A program made the position numbers and the translations under genes. The notes under the pieces were generated by a model, which did not search any database, was not told the DNA's origin, and worked only from the letters and a program-made list of their open reading frames with translations. A stretch of 64,000 nucleotides of DNA from Actinomycetes bacterium (lineage in GTDB: Bacteria; Actinomycetota; Aquicultoria; Aquicultorales; Aquicultoraceae), in assembly GCA_021794835.1 (NCBI GenBank), contig JAJYQA010000028.1, positions 1 through 64,000 of the forward strand, written 5' to 3'. Shown one piece after another: positions 24,751-31,411 of this stretch (within the stretch, counting starts at the first letter, position 1; each line of letters opens with the position of its first letter).

Positions 24751-25476
24751 TTAAAGGGGTTTATCCGCAATAACTTTTACAACAGAGGGCTGGTTGTTGT
24801 GCTCAAGCTGGCTGGCATAGTAAAAGAGCGACTTAAGCTCGCAGGTTATCCCAAGCTGCATAATGCAGATGCCCTCCGGAGCTTTTGTTATCTCGGCCTG
24901 GGTGAGCACCAGAATGCTTTTAATTCCAGCCTGAGCGAGAAGACCGATACTATGCATAAGCCAGGTTGGGTGGGTTGCAACCATTGCAACCCTTATGCCC
25001 GTTGCAGTAATTGCCGGTGAAATAGCCTCGATTGGCTGCACCTCGCACCCATTTATCCATACGCCTTGGTCCCGAGGATCCTCAGAAAAAAATGCGGCAG
25101 GCGTGAAACCGAATTTTTCAATTGGGAAAAATTCAAAAATTGATCTTGCAACGGTAGTTGAGCCAACAATAGCAATAGGCGCAAACGATGGCAGGGACAG
25201 AAAATCTCCAATCATGTGTCTTAGCATACCGATATTGTAGCCGGTGCCTCGTTTGCCGTATGTCCCACCTATAAACATTAAATCGCGCCTTATGGTGGCC
25301 CCATTTAATCCTAAGGCTTTGGCAAGCTCTTCGGATGTAATTACATCCTTATGCCTAGCCAATAGCATATCGGTTAGCTTGCAGTGGTAAAGCGCTAACC
25401 TGTGAAGCGATTCGGTGGGGATTGAACTGGACCCACTTGATTCTTGCATAGATGGGTTACCCCCGATTGTAGCCAA
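24751..25476 (-). CDS. Rex-like redox-sensing repressor with degenerate NAD motif
   Basis: The N-terminal part (about residues 18-95) is the Rex winged helix: RLALYHCKL, ITSEELAKALGLNGATIRRD and KRGTGYN, the last close to the KRGVGYN of true Rex. The C-terminal part keeps the Rossmann fold outline, but the dinucleotide loop reads IVGSTTVARSIF; it lacks the GxGxxG glycines seen in Rex (VGxGNLGRAL). True Rex releases DNA when the NADH/NAD+ ratio rises. This protein probably binds DNA, but NADH sensing is uncertain. Its position between multiheme cytochrome genes makes it the likely regulator of that cluster. Confidence 0.75.
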   Translation of the reverse strand: MATIGGNPSMQESSGSSSIPTESLHRLALYHCKLTDMLLARHKDVITSEELAKALGLNGATIRRDLMFIGGTYGKRGTGYNIGMLRHMIGDFLSLPSFAPIAIVGSTTVARSIFEFFPIEKFGFTPAAFFSEDPRDQGVWINGCEVQPIEAISPAITATGIRVAMVATHPTWLMHSIGLLAQAGIKSILVLTQAEITKAPEGICIMQLGITCELKSLFYYASQLEHNNQPSVVKVIADKPL

Positions 25477-25564
25477 GCTGACGTTTACAAGCTAATTGTA
25501 GCGTAAAAGCTTACCGAAAAGAACCCTAGCCTGCCAATTTGTATAGTATGTATGCTAGTATATA

Positions 25565-26179
25565 TTAGTGAGTATAATTGGCTGATGAGTCGGCAAACCG
25601 CTTATTATGGCAAAAGGAACACTTGTTTCTCATGGTCGAATGGCACTGGAAGCATAATTTCTGCTTTGGGATGATACCGCCGATTTTACCTACATTGGGG
25701 TGTGCTGCCCCGGGGTGGCATCTCGTGCAAGGGATGTCGGCTTTTCTCACGTGAAGCCGGTGGTTTATCTTAATATCTCCAGAGCCCGATTCGTCCCGGT
25801 TTAAGCTGTGGCAGTCTTCTCTCTGACAGGAATCTACCCCAGGGAGGGTTGCACCAATTGGCTTTAAGTTAGCGCCCACCATGCTGGCGTAAATTTCTCG
25901 GTAAAAGCTAATTCTGTATATCCATAAGTTTAATGTTCCTTGCTTTACGTGGCAGTAAAAACAATTGCTTGCAGCAACGGAGTGAGGGGACTTTTTCCAG
26001 GAGTTATAGTATTTCTGCATCTCGTGGCAGCGGGTGCAGCTTTTGGGATTGGATGTGTATATATAGGGAATGGCAAGAAATACAACCAGCACACTGAAAA
26101 GGACTAAGAACAGGTAATTCCTAGTTTTTTTCTTTGGTGTAGCTGGCTCTGCTTGAGGCTGTTCAACTACGTCGGACAT
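25565..26179 (-). CDS. Small NapC/NirT-like cytochrome c with a CX4CH motif
   Basis: The 204-residue protein has one membrane helix (about 21-41), a NapC-like first haem (SCTRCHEM) and five CXXCH sites in total. A sixth site has two extra residues, CQREDCH (CX4CH). This resembles the NrfH/NapC quinol dehydrogenase family, normally four haems, with extra sites at the C-terminus (CFQCH, CSFCH). It should take electrons from menaquinol and pass them to the larger cytochromes. It is followed at 88 bases by the Rex-like gene and is separated from the 10-haem genes upstream by a repeat-rich spacer. Confidence 0.8.
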   Translation of the reverse strand: MSDVVEQPQAEPATPKKKTRNYLFLVLFSVLVVFLAIPYIYTSNPKSCTRCHEMQKYYNSWKKSPHSVAASNCFYCHVKQGTLNLWIYRISFYREIYASMVGANLKPIGATLPGVDSCQREDCHSLNRDESGSGDIKINHRLHVRKADIPCTRCHPGAAHPNVGKIGGIIPKQKLCFQCHSTMRNKCSFCHNKRFADSSANYTH

Positions 26180-26300
26180 GATGACTCCCGGTTGCTTCTA
26201 GTTACAAAAGTAATTACGATTTACTTAACTGGCACTGCAGCACCTTGGCACTTAAAAACTGTGAGCTAAACTAGTACTCCATCAAGCATGAGTTGATTGG

Positions 26301-26387
26301 TGTCATTGCGAGGAACGAAGTGACGTGGCAATCTCGCATGTTGGCTGCAACTTCGGAGATTGCTTCGCCTTACGGCTCGCAATGACA
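26301..26387. repeat. GTCATTGCGAG-type palindromic intergenic repeat
   Basis: TGTCATTGCGAG at 26301-26312 is matched by CTCGCAATGACA at 26376-26387, with inner words GGCAATCTC and GAGATTGC also in inverted order. The whole 87 bases can fold into a long hairpin. Elements of this wording are widespread in unrelated bacterial genomes as REP/MITE-like repeats. A half copy lies at 52362-52397. Confidence 0.75.
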
Positions 26388-26420
26388 AATCGTAGTGTGC
26401 TAGACGATGTATTAGTACTT

Positions 26421-26565
26421 CATCCCACATCAACTAACTATAAATTAGAGATTAGATCGATTAGAAATTGCACGAGCAATAAGACCCTCATTAATCTATT
26501 CTATCCCATAATTATTCAATCTATTTTCTACTATCTAATTTCTAATCTCTAGTACAGCATCACTT
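26421..26565 (-). repeat. Dispersed inverted-repeat element, copy B (reversed)
   Basis: Read on the minus strand this segment matches copies A (9821) and C (38165) almost throughout, beginning CTAGAGATTAGAAATTAG. It also shares with copy A the left arm GCTGTACTAGAG and the tail GTTAGTTGATGTGGGATG. The arm CTAGTACAGCATCAC at its plus-strand right end is matched in inverted form by ATGCTGTACTA near 26633. Confidence 0.75.
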
Positions 26566-26640
26566 TACTTTGATTGATAAGCAATATTATTGCTGATAGG
26601 TGGTCAGTAAAATAGACCTTTAATTTATCGTAATGCTGTA

Positions 26641-27462
26641 CTATGGTTGTATGCCGTGACACCTCATACAGAACGCTTCATTGTGGCACGCGTTACAGCT
26701 CGCGCGGTCGGCCTTAGCGCGGGCACCGTGTCTTGTTCTCCATAGTGTCATATGTGACTGTGGTTTGTTCTTGTGGCACTGCATACACCAGTCAGGCCTC
26801 CAGTTATGGCACTTACCGCAGTTGATGGTCTGAGACATCTTTCCATGTATCTGGAGCCAATTAGCCTGCTTGTGGGACTCAGGAATAGCCTTCTTGGTGT
26901 GGCAGGTTGGGCAGCTGTTGGGTGCCTTCTTGCCATTGTGGCACGTCAAGCAGACTTCCATCTTCGGCTTTCGCTGTCCAGGTACGCCATGAACTACTCT
27001 TGAGTGGCAGGTTGGGCAGGTAAGCCCTTTCTTGATATGAAGGGCATGGGGCATTCTTAAATCCCCCGAGAATGAGTATTTCCGATTTAGCGTGTGACAC
27101 TGCAGGCACGCGTCATCGATCGGCTCCATCTCGCTGGCGACGATCTTGGGGGGATTTGGTTTATTAAATACTGTGAAGTGCAGGTAGAGCTCCTTCATTG
27201 CCTCAACCTTATGTAGCATCTGGGCAACTAAGCTTGGTTTAACGTGGCATTGGACACAGGCAACCTCCGCGTGAACCGAGCTTTGCCAGGTATTATGCGC
27301 AGCGTTCATTTCATGGCAGCTGTTGCAGAAGCCAGGCGTTGACGTGAAAACTAAGCCGCCGTAGCTGACTGCGCCAAGCGCGATTACCGCTAAGATTCCT
27401 AGCTTTATTGCTCTTGTATGGCCCTGATAAAATTCTTTTAGTTTATCCAGCAAGCTGTTCAC
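26641..27462 (-). CDS. Membrane-anchored 10-haem cytochrome c
   Basis: The 273-residue product has one membrane helix (about 18-40), then GFCNSCHEM and nine further CXXCH motifs. Ten haems in ~230 residues is very dense. The order of sites (VACVQCH, ACLQCH, LTCPTCH, EVCLTCH, NSCPTCH, INCGKCH, WCMQCH, ASCNACH, FCMRCH) closely follows the neighbouring gene upstream, from which it is separated by 16 bases, so both arose by duplication. The likely role is quinol-to-outside electron transfer as part of a complex with that partner. Confidence 0.85.
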   Translation of the reverse strand: MNSLLDKLKEFYQGHTRAIKLGILAVIALGAVSYGGLVFTSTPGFCNSCHEMNAAHNTWQSSVHAEVACVQCHVKPSLVAQMLHKVEAMKELYLHFTVFNKPNPPKIVASEMEPIDDACLQCHTLNRKYSFSGDLRMPHALHIKKGLTCPTCHSRVVHGVPGQRKPKMEVCLTCHNGKKAPNSCPTCHTKKAIPESHKQANWLQIHGKMSQTINCGKCHNWRPDWCMQCHKNKPQSHMTLWRTRHGARAKADRASCNACHNEAFCMRCHGIQP

Positions 27463-27478
27463 GAACTATTTATCCTTC

Positions 27479-28483
27479 CTATTGCTTCTTAGCGAAAGTA
27501 CCCTCATCATGACACCTGAAACAGAAAGTTTTTTTGTCATGGCATACTAAACAACCACTATAGTCAATACGGGCACGGATAGCATGTAGCGTACGCCACT
27601 GATCGCCGCCGATATGGGTTGATGGGCGGTGACTCTGGTGGCAATTAGTACAGAAGAACGGTGTCCAACCATGGCATTTTTGGCACAGGTGATCTGGATT
27701 AGTCGGATCTTTAGCCACCTGGCTGTGAATCTCAAGCCATTTGGGATTCTTGTGGCTGCTTGGCATGGCCTTTTCGGTATGGCAGTTCTTACAGGTTAAT
27801 ACCGGTGCGTTGAAGGTCTCGCTTACATTTTTTATGCCCCCGCCATGGCAGCTTAAGCAAAGCTCCATAGGCGGTCTTCTAGTGAATTTACCTTCTACGT
27901 TCGCACCGTGAACAACATCAAAGTGGCATCTTACACAGGGAATTCCTTTGGCAAGGTGCTTCTGGTGGGGCATTATTAGGTCACCACCGGGGGTAACAAC
28001 TCGCCAAGGAACATGGCATTGCTGGCAAACACGTGATTCTATGTGCTCTTTTGCTGTAATCGGCATGGTGTAATTACCGGATATATGAGTTACAACATCG
28101 GTTAGTTTATGGGGAAGACCTAATAAAAATCCAGAAAAGCCTCGATTTGGGTTATGGCAATTAGGGCAGGCGATTTTCTCGTGAGATGAAGCCTGCCATG
28201 TTTTTACTGCGTCGTCCATCTCGTGGCAGCTTAGACAGGTTTGATAGCGCGACCCCATGGAATAACCAATAGCCAGGCCTGCTATAATAAGAACAGCTAG
28301 TGCACCGACCTGGTACAACAGAAGCTTTTTTCTCCTTGGGTCCATCTCTTTCAAGTTAGGTAATCGCATTAAGTAACCGTCCTGACATTGAATCCGCCTG
28401 GTATAGGTCTTGTAAAAGTCATCGGCCAATGTAACAGTAACTTTAGGGTATTTAAGGTATTTAAAAATCCTAGTTATACCCAA
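27479..28483 (-). CDS. Membrane-anchored 10-haem cytochrome c (paralog)
   Basis: After an N-terminal cytoplasmic stretch, a membrane helix (about residues 56-76) leads to TCLSCHEM and nine more CXXCH motifs. The TTG start at 28483 gives 334 residues. An ATG at 28366 with AGGACGG upstream would give 295 residues and an N-terminus more like the paralog, so the start is uncertain. Sites such as PCVRCHFDVVHG and HLCQKCHGW recur in the next gene. It is the first gene of a unit that contains at least the other 10-haem cytochrome. Confidence 0.82.
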   Translation of the reverse strand: MGITRIFKYLKYPKVTVTLADDFYKTYTRRIQCQDGYLMRLPNLKEMDPRRKKLLLYQVGALAVLIIAGLAIGYSMGSRYQTCLSCHEMDDAVKTWQASSHEKIACPNCHNPNRGFSGFLLGLPHKLTDVVTHISGNYTMPITAKEHIESRVCQQCHVPWRVVTPGGDLIMPHQKHLAKGIPCVRCHFDVVHGANVEGKFTRRPPMELCLSCHGGGIKNVSETFNAPVLTCKNCHTEKAMPSSHKNPKWLEIHSQVAKDPTNPDHLCQKCHGWTPFFCTNCHQSHRPSTHIGGDQWRTLHAIRARIDYSGCLVCHDKKTFCFRCHDEGTFAKKQ

Positions 28484-28537
28484 TAACTTCCAGCTGTATT
28501 ATGAACCATATAAGGACAATGTAACAAAATCACTAAT

Positions 28538-28579
28538 ATTATAGTTTAAAGGTACCGGCAATTGTCAAGTAATTGTCAA
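28538..28579 (-). promoter_or_regulatory. Promoter with doubled TTGACA upstream of the 10-haem cytochromes
   Basis: On the minus strand two TTGACA boxes (28579-28574 and 28568-28563) lie in an 11-base direct repeat, CTTGACAATTA/CTTGACAATTG. TATAAT follows at 28543-28538, with a 19-base spacer from the nearer box. The repeat may also be an operator. Confidence 0.5.
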
Positions 28580-28653
28580 GTAAATTTTTCCAATGTAGGG
28601 TAATTAAGCGGTATTTTTATAGGTGTCTAGCGGACTTTTACTGTCGGCTGTTG

Positions 28654-29373
28654 TTAGCCGCCGAATCTTTGTAATAGGCTGTTAAGTACATTGAGCTGGC
28701 CGGTTAGAATCAAAATGCCCATAATAAGCAGGAGAACGCCGCTTATTATGTTGATTGTGCGGAAGTTTTTCTTGATCCATTGAAAAGCACCCAGGGCGGC
28801 GTTAAAGAAAAGTGCCGTTGCTATGAAAGGTAAGGCAAGCCCCAGAGCATAAATACTTAAAAGCAGGGTGCCCTGGTTTACAGTCTGGCTTGTGGCGGCC
28901 ATTGAGAGGATGGGTGCCAAATACGCTCCAACACAAGGTGTCCAGGCAAACCCAAACGCCATCCCAAGGGGAATTGCCCCCCATAGCCCAAAGTTGAGGT
29001 TGCTTACATTAAATCTCTTAGTAGCATTTAGCTGAGGAATTTTTATTATATCCATAATAAAAAGCGCAAACACGATAACGATAATACCAGCAATTTTGGT
29101 GAGAATTGCTCGGTAGGACATGAGCCAGGAGCCGATAAATCCTGCGGATGCCCCGAGGGCGACAAAGATTATTGCAAACCCGAGAACAAAGAGGATGGTT
29201 GCGGTAAATACCCTAAGTCTGGTCTGCGTAGATGATTTGCTAAGCTCGTCAAACGATACACCGGATATAAAAGAAAGGTAGCTTGGAATGAGAGGCAAAA
29301 CACACGGTGACGCAAATGAGGCGATCCCACCCCAAAATGCCATATAGATACTGATATCGGTACCGCCGTTCAT
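28654..29373 (-). CDS. ccdA: Thiol-disulfide electron carrier CcdA (DsbD family)
   Basis: Six membrane helices and the conserved Cys-Pro signatures (FASPCVLPLIPSYLSF near residue 18 and AFGFAWTPCVGAYLAPIL near residue 140) identify CcdA. It moves reducing power from cytoplasmic thioredoxin to the outside, keeping the CXXCH cysteines of apocytochromes reduced for System II haem attachment. It thus completes the ResB/CcsA pathway encoded at 12.8-15.1 kb. Its start region overlaps a sequence resembling a CsoR operator, suggesting control by copper as well. Confidence 0.9.
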   Translation of the reverse strand: MNGGTDISIYMAFWGGIASFASPCVLPLIPSYLSFISGVSFDELSKSSTQTRLRVFTATILFVLGFAIIFVALGASAGFIGSWLMSYRAILTKIAGIIVIVFALFIMDIIKIPQLNATKRFNVSNLNFGLWGAIPLGMAFGFAWTPCVGAYLAPILSMAATSQTVNQGTLLLSIYALGLALPFIATALFFNAALGAFQWIKKNFRTINIISGVLLLIMGILILTGQLNVLNSLLQRFGG

Positions 29374-29375
29374 AT

Positions 29376-29392
29376 ATACCCCCTACCGGTAT
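29376..29392 (-). promoter_or_regulatory. CsoR-like operator at the ccdA start
   Basis: On the minus strand the sequence is ATACCGGTAGGGGGTAT. Its pseudo-palindromic layout and G-run match the copZA-type CsoR operators known from Bacillus subtilis. It also contains the AGGGGG ribosome-binding site of ccdA, so part of the similarity could come from that. Confidence 0.45.
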
Positions 29393-29597
29393 GCATAGAT
29401 TTATCTATTTTAACATAAACTAGTGCCCTGTCACACTCGTGCTTTAATTGTTTAATTTTTGGCATACTTGCCAAAGTTCCAAGAAAAGGTTATACTACAG
29501 AGCATAGTAATTAGTTTATTGCTATATAGGAGATAGCTTTGGAGAGATTTGTAATAAATAATTCTGGCTCCTGAATTCTGTTCCTTAGGGGTTGAAT

Positions 29598-30017
29598 GTG
29601 AAAAGGTTTAAGGTAATCAATTTTAGGCCAAGCGAACTAGGAATAAGAAAAGTACTCGGTGATCTAGAGGCCGATATCATGGAGCTTGTCTGGCAGAAGG
29701 GAATAGCCAGCGTGCGCGAGATTCACGAGATACTTGAGGGGAATCGCGCTATTGCGTACACAACTGTAATGACCGTTATGAGCCGCCTTTCCGACAAAGG
29801 TATCCTAGAAAAGGAGCTTGATGGTAAGCACTATTTGTATAAGCCTGCAGTAAGCAAGGAAGAGCTCAGCCAGACGATGTTCACCTCCGTTATCAATGGG
29901 CTTAAATCAGACCTAGGGTCGCAGGCGCTGGCCTTTTTTGTGAATAGCCTAAGCGAGGACGACTCTACACTTGACGAGCTTGAGAGACTGATCCAGGAAA
30001 AAAGGAAACGTTCCTAG
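29598..30017 (+). CDS. BlaI/MecI/CopY-family transcriptional repressor
   Basis: The 139-residue protein has the family's winged helix: LGDLEADIMELVWQKGIASV, VREIHEILEGNR, YTTVMTVMSRLSDKGILEKE and the wing GKHYLYKPAVSKEEL. A C-terminal dimerisation helix follows. Members repress beta-lactamase or copper-export genes. Its place in a copper island beside CsoR and CopA suggests a CopY-like role, but it lacks a C-terminal CxC copper motif. The GTG at 29598 is preferred over TTG at 29592 because AGGGG lies seven bases ahead. Confidence 0.8.
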   Translation: MKRFKVINFRPSELGIRKVLGDLEADIMELVWQKGIASVREIHEILEGNRAIAYTTVMTVMSRLSDKGILEKELDGKHYLYKPAVSKEELSQTMFTSVINGLKSDLGSQALAFFVNSLSEDDSTLDELERLIQEKRKRS

Positions 30018-30070
30018 TGGCTAGTCTTCCGTCGAGAAATCCCAGGCTTTCCGATAGCTAGGTCATCCCG

Positions 30071-30355
30071 ATGTTGGCATATATAAAGCCATCAGGTAAA
30101 CTCTTTACAAGGGTAAGTTTATGTCCACCATGTCAGTCCAAGAAGCAGTATCTTGAGCCAGACGGCACGCTTACCCGCAGTTCATGTGGTACGAAGCGTA
30201 ATCCCGAGACACAGGTTGGTGCTTCTGGGGCGTGTAGGCTTTATCCGCTTGATGAGATGCCGCATAAGCTGGTGGGAGACAAGATCGAAATAGCCGAAGC
30301 TTCTTTAGCCAAGTGGGTACCGCAACCACTGGATAGGCCGGTAGGCGGGCAGTAG
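30071..30355 (+). CDS. Hypothetical Cys-containing small protein
   Basis: A 94-residue frame starts at ATG 30071 without a clear ribosome-binding site. It contains a CPPC motif (VSLCPPCQSKK) and two more cysteines (SSCGTK, SGACRL), which might bind a metal. No membrane segment is evident. It lies between the BlaI-type regulator and the membrane protein at 30391 in the same direction. I do not recognise a family and the frame could be spurious. Confidence 0.35.
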   Translation: MLAYIKPSGKLFTRVSLCPPCQSKKQYLEPDGTLTRSSCGTKRNPETQVGASGACRLYPLDEMPHKLVGDKIEIAEASLAKWVPQPLDRPVGGQ

Positions 30356-30390
30356 TTTTCAAAGGTTTCTTACGACTAAGGAGGGAGTTG

Positions 30391-30894
30391 ATGAGAGAGA
30401 ATAGGGCTGATGAGTTTGTAGGTGAGGCTTCTGAGAGTACGGTTGCAGTCAATGTAAAACACCAGGTTGTAAAGTACGTAGCGATGTGGTTCGCGCTTGT
30501 CGCCGCCTTCTTTATCCTTAATGTGGCTGTAGAGTCGGTAGTGGCGTCAAGAAGCGCGGATGTTTTCCAAGGTGGCTACTACGCCTGTAGCCAGCTGGCA
30601 TTAGACCGCCCCGACATGCAAAACGGCGTCTATACCCGTGGCGTTTTTGGCAACTGCTACGCAAACGGCGGACCAGTAGGTGCGGGCGGTGGTTACTGTT
30701 GCGGCGGTGCGGCTCCGGCTGTGGGCGGCAGTGTTGGTTATAAACAGTTGGAACGGGCTGCAATTAATTGGTATGTCCAAAACTACGGGGATGCTGACGT
30801 AATGGCCGAAATCAAGGACTTTGGCTGCCACCAGCAGATAAATATCTTAAAAGACGGCAAAGTTGTAGTTGATATAAAGGCGAAGGTCGAATAA
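30391..30894 (+). CDS. Membrane-anchored protein of unknown function in the copper island
   Basis: The 167-residue product starts at ATG 30391 after a GGAGGGAGTT site. One membrane helix (about residues 29-50) is followed by an outer part rich in Gly, Cys and aromatic residues (GGGYCCGGAAPAVGG). A C-terminal alpha/beta stretch reads YGDADVMAEIKDFGCHQQIN. The cysteine pairs and CH motif could bind copper or another soft metal, but this is not established. Position between the BlaI-type regulator and csoR/copA suggests a part in metal handling. Confidence 0.6.
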   Translation: MRENRADEFVGEASESTVAVNVKHQVVKYVAMWFALVAAFFILNVAVESVVASRSADVFQGGYYACSQLALDRPDMQNGVYTRGVFGNCYANGGPVGAGGGYCCGGAAPAVGGSVGYKQLERAAINWYVQNYGDADVMAEIKDFGCHQQINILKDGKVVVDIKAKVE

Positions 30895-30904
30895 AGTGCT
30901 GCTC

Positions 30905-31180
30905 TTAGGTTCTAACAAAGCGCTCGATTACGTCCATTAGCTCCCGGATGGTGGCATCCTCGCCCCCATTTTTGAGGGCATTTTTTACACAGCCTTTGAT
31001 ATGGTCGTCGAGGATGATGAAACCTACCCTTTGCGTTGCACCCAAGACAGAGGATACCTGTACCAGGATATCTACACAGTACTTATCCTCCTTAACCATG
31101 CGCTGGATACCCCGGAGCTGGCCTTCAATACGCTTTAGCCTTGATAAAATTTTATCTTTGTCTTCTGAGTATGACGCCAT
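30905..31180 (-). CDS. csoR: Copper-sensing repressor CsoR
   Basis: The 91-residue protein is a typical all-helical CsoR. RLKRIEGQLRGIQRMV forms the first helices, and the copper site residues are present as Cys in KYCVDIL and His-x3-Cys in DDHIKGC. It binds operator DNA without copper and releases it when Cu(I) is bound. The ATG at 31180 (MASYSEDK) with GAGGTAAC upstream is preferred over a start 19 codons earlier, which would overlap the operator. It is divergent from copA, with operator-like sequences in the shared promoter region. Confidence 0.9.
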   Translation of the reverse strand: MASYSEDKDKILSRLKRIEGQLRGIQRMVKEDKYCVDILVQVSSVLGATQRVGFIILDDHIKGCVKNALKNGGEDATIRELMDVIERFVRT

Positions 31181-31192
31181 ATAGTTACCTCG

Positions 31193-31237
31193 GTATACAT
31201 ATACCCCCATTATTATGGAAAGAGGCGTTGGCGTCAA
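31193..31237 (-). promoter_or_regulatory. csoR promoter with CsoR-like operator
   Basis: On the minus strand TTGACG (31237-31232), a 16-base spacer and TAATAA (31215-31210) form a promoter. Immediately downstream the sequence ATGGGGGTATATGTATACC includes the inverted pair GGTAT/ATACC and the GGGGGTATAT word shared with the ccdA box. This arrangement fits autoregulation. Confidence 0.5.
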
Positions 31238-31290
31238 CCTTCACAGAAAGTTGTAAACTATTAGGTAAAGTGATTTTATGGGATGGATAA

Positions 31291-31326
31291 TGATATAATA
31301 ATGCCTATAGGGGGGATGGGTATATC
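31291..31326 (+). promoter_or_regulatory. copA promoter with CsoR-like operator
   Basis: TGATATAAT (31291-31299) is an extended -10 element. Directly behind it GCCTATAGGGGGGATGGG and TATAT repeat the G-run and TATA-flanks of the other two boxes. A repressor bound here would block copA transcription until copper appears. Confidence 0.5.
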
Positions 31327-31411
31327 CTAGTAAAGTTATAGAATAAAAACCGTAATCTAAGTTTTTTTACATGCCTGTTTTTAAGATAGATGTAGGGGGT
31401 AAGGAAAAGCG

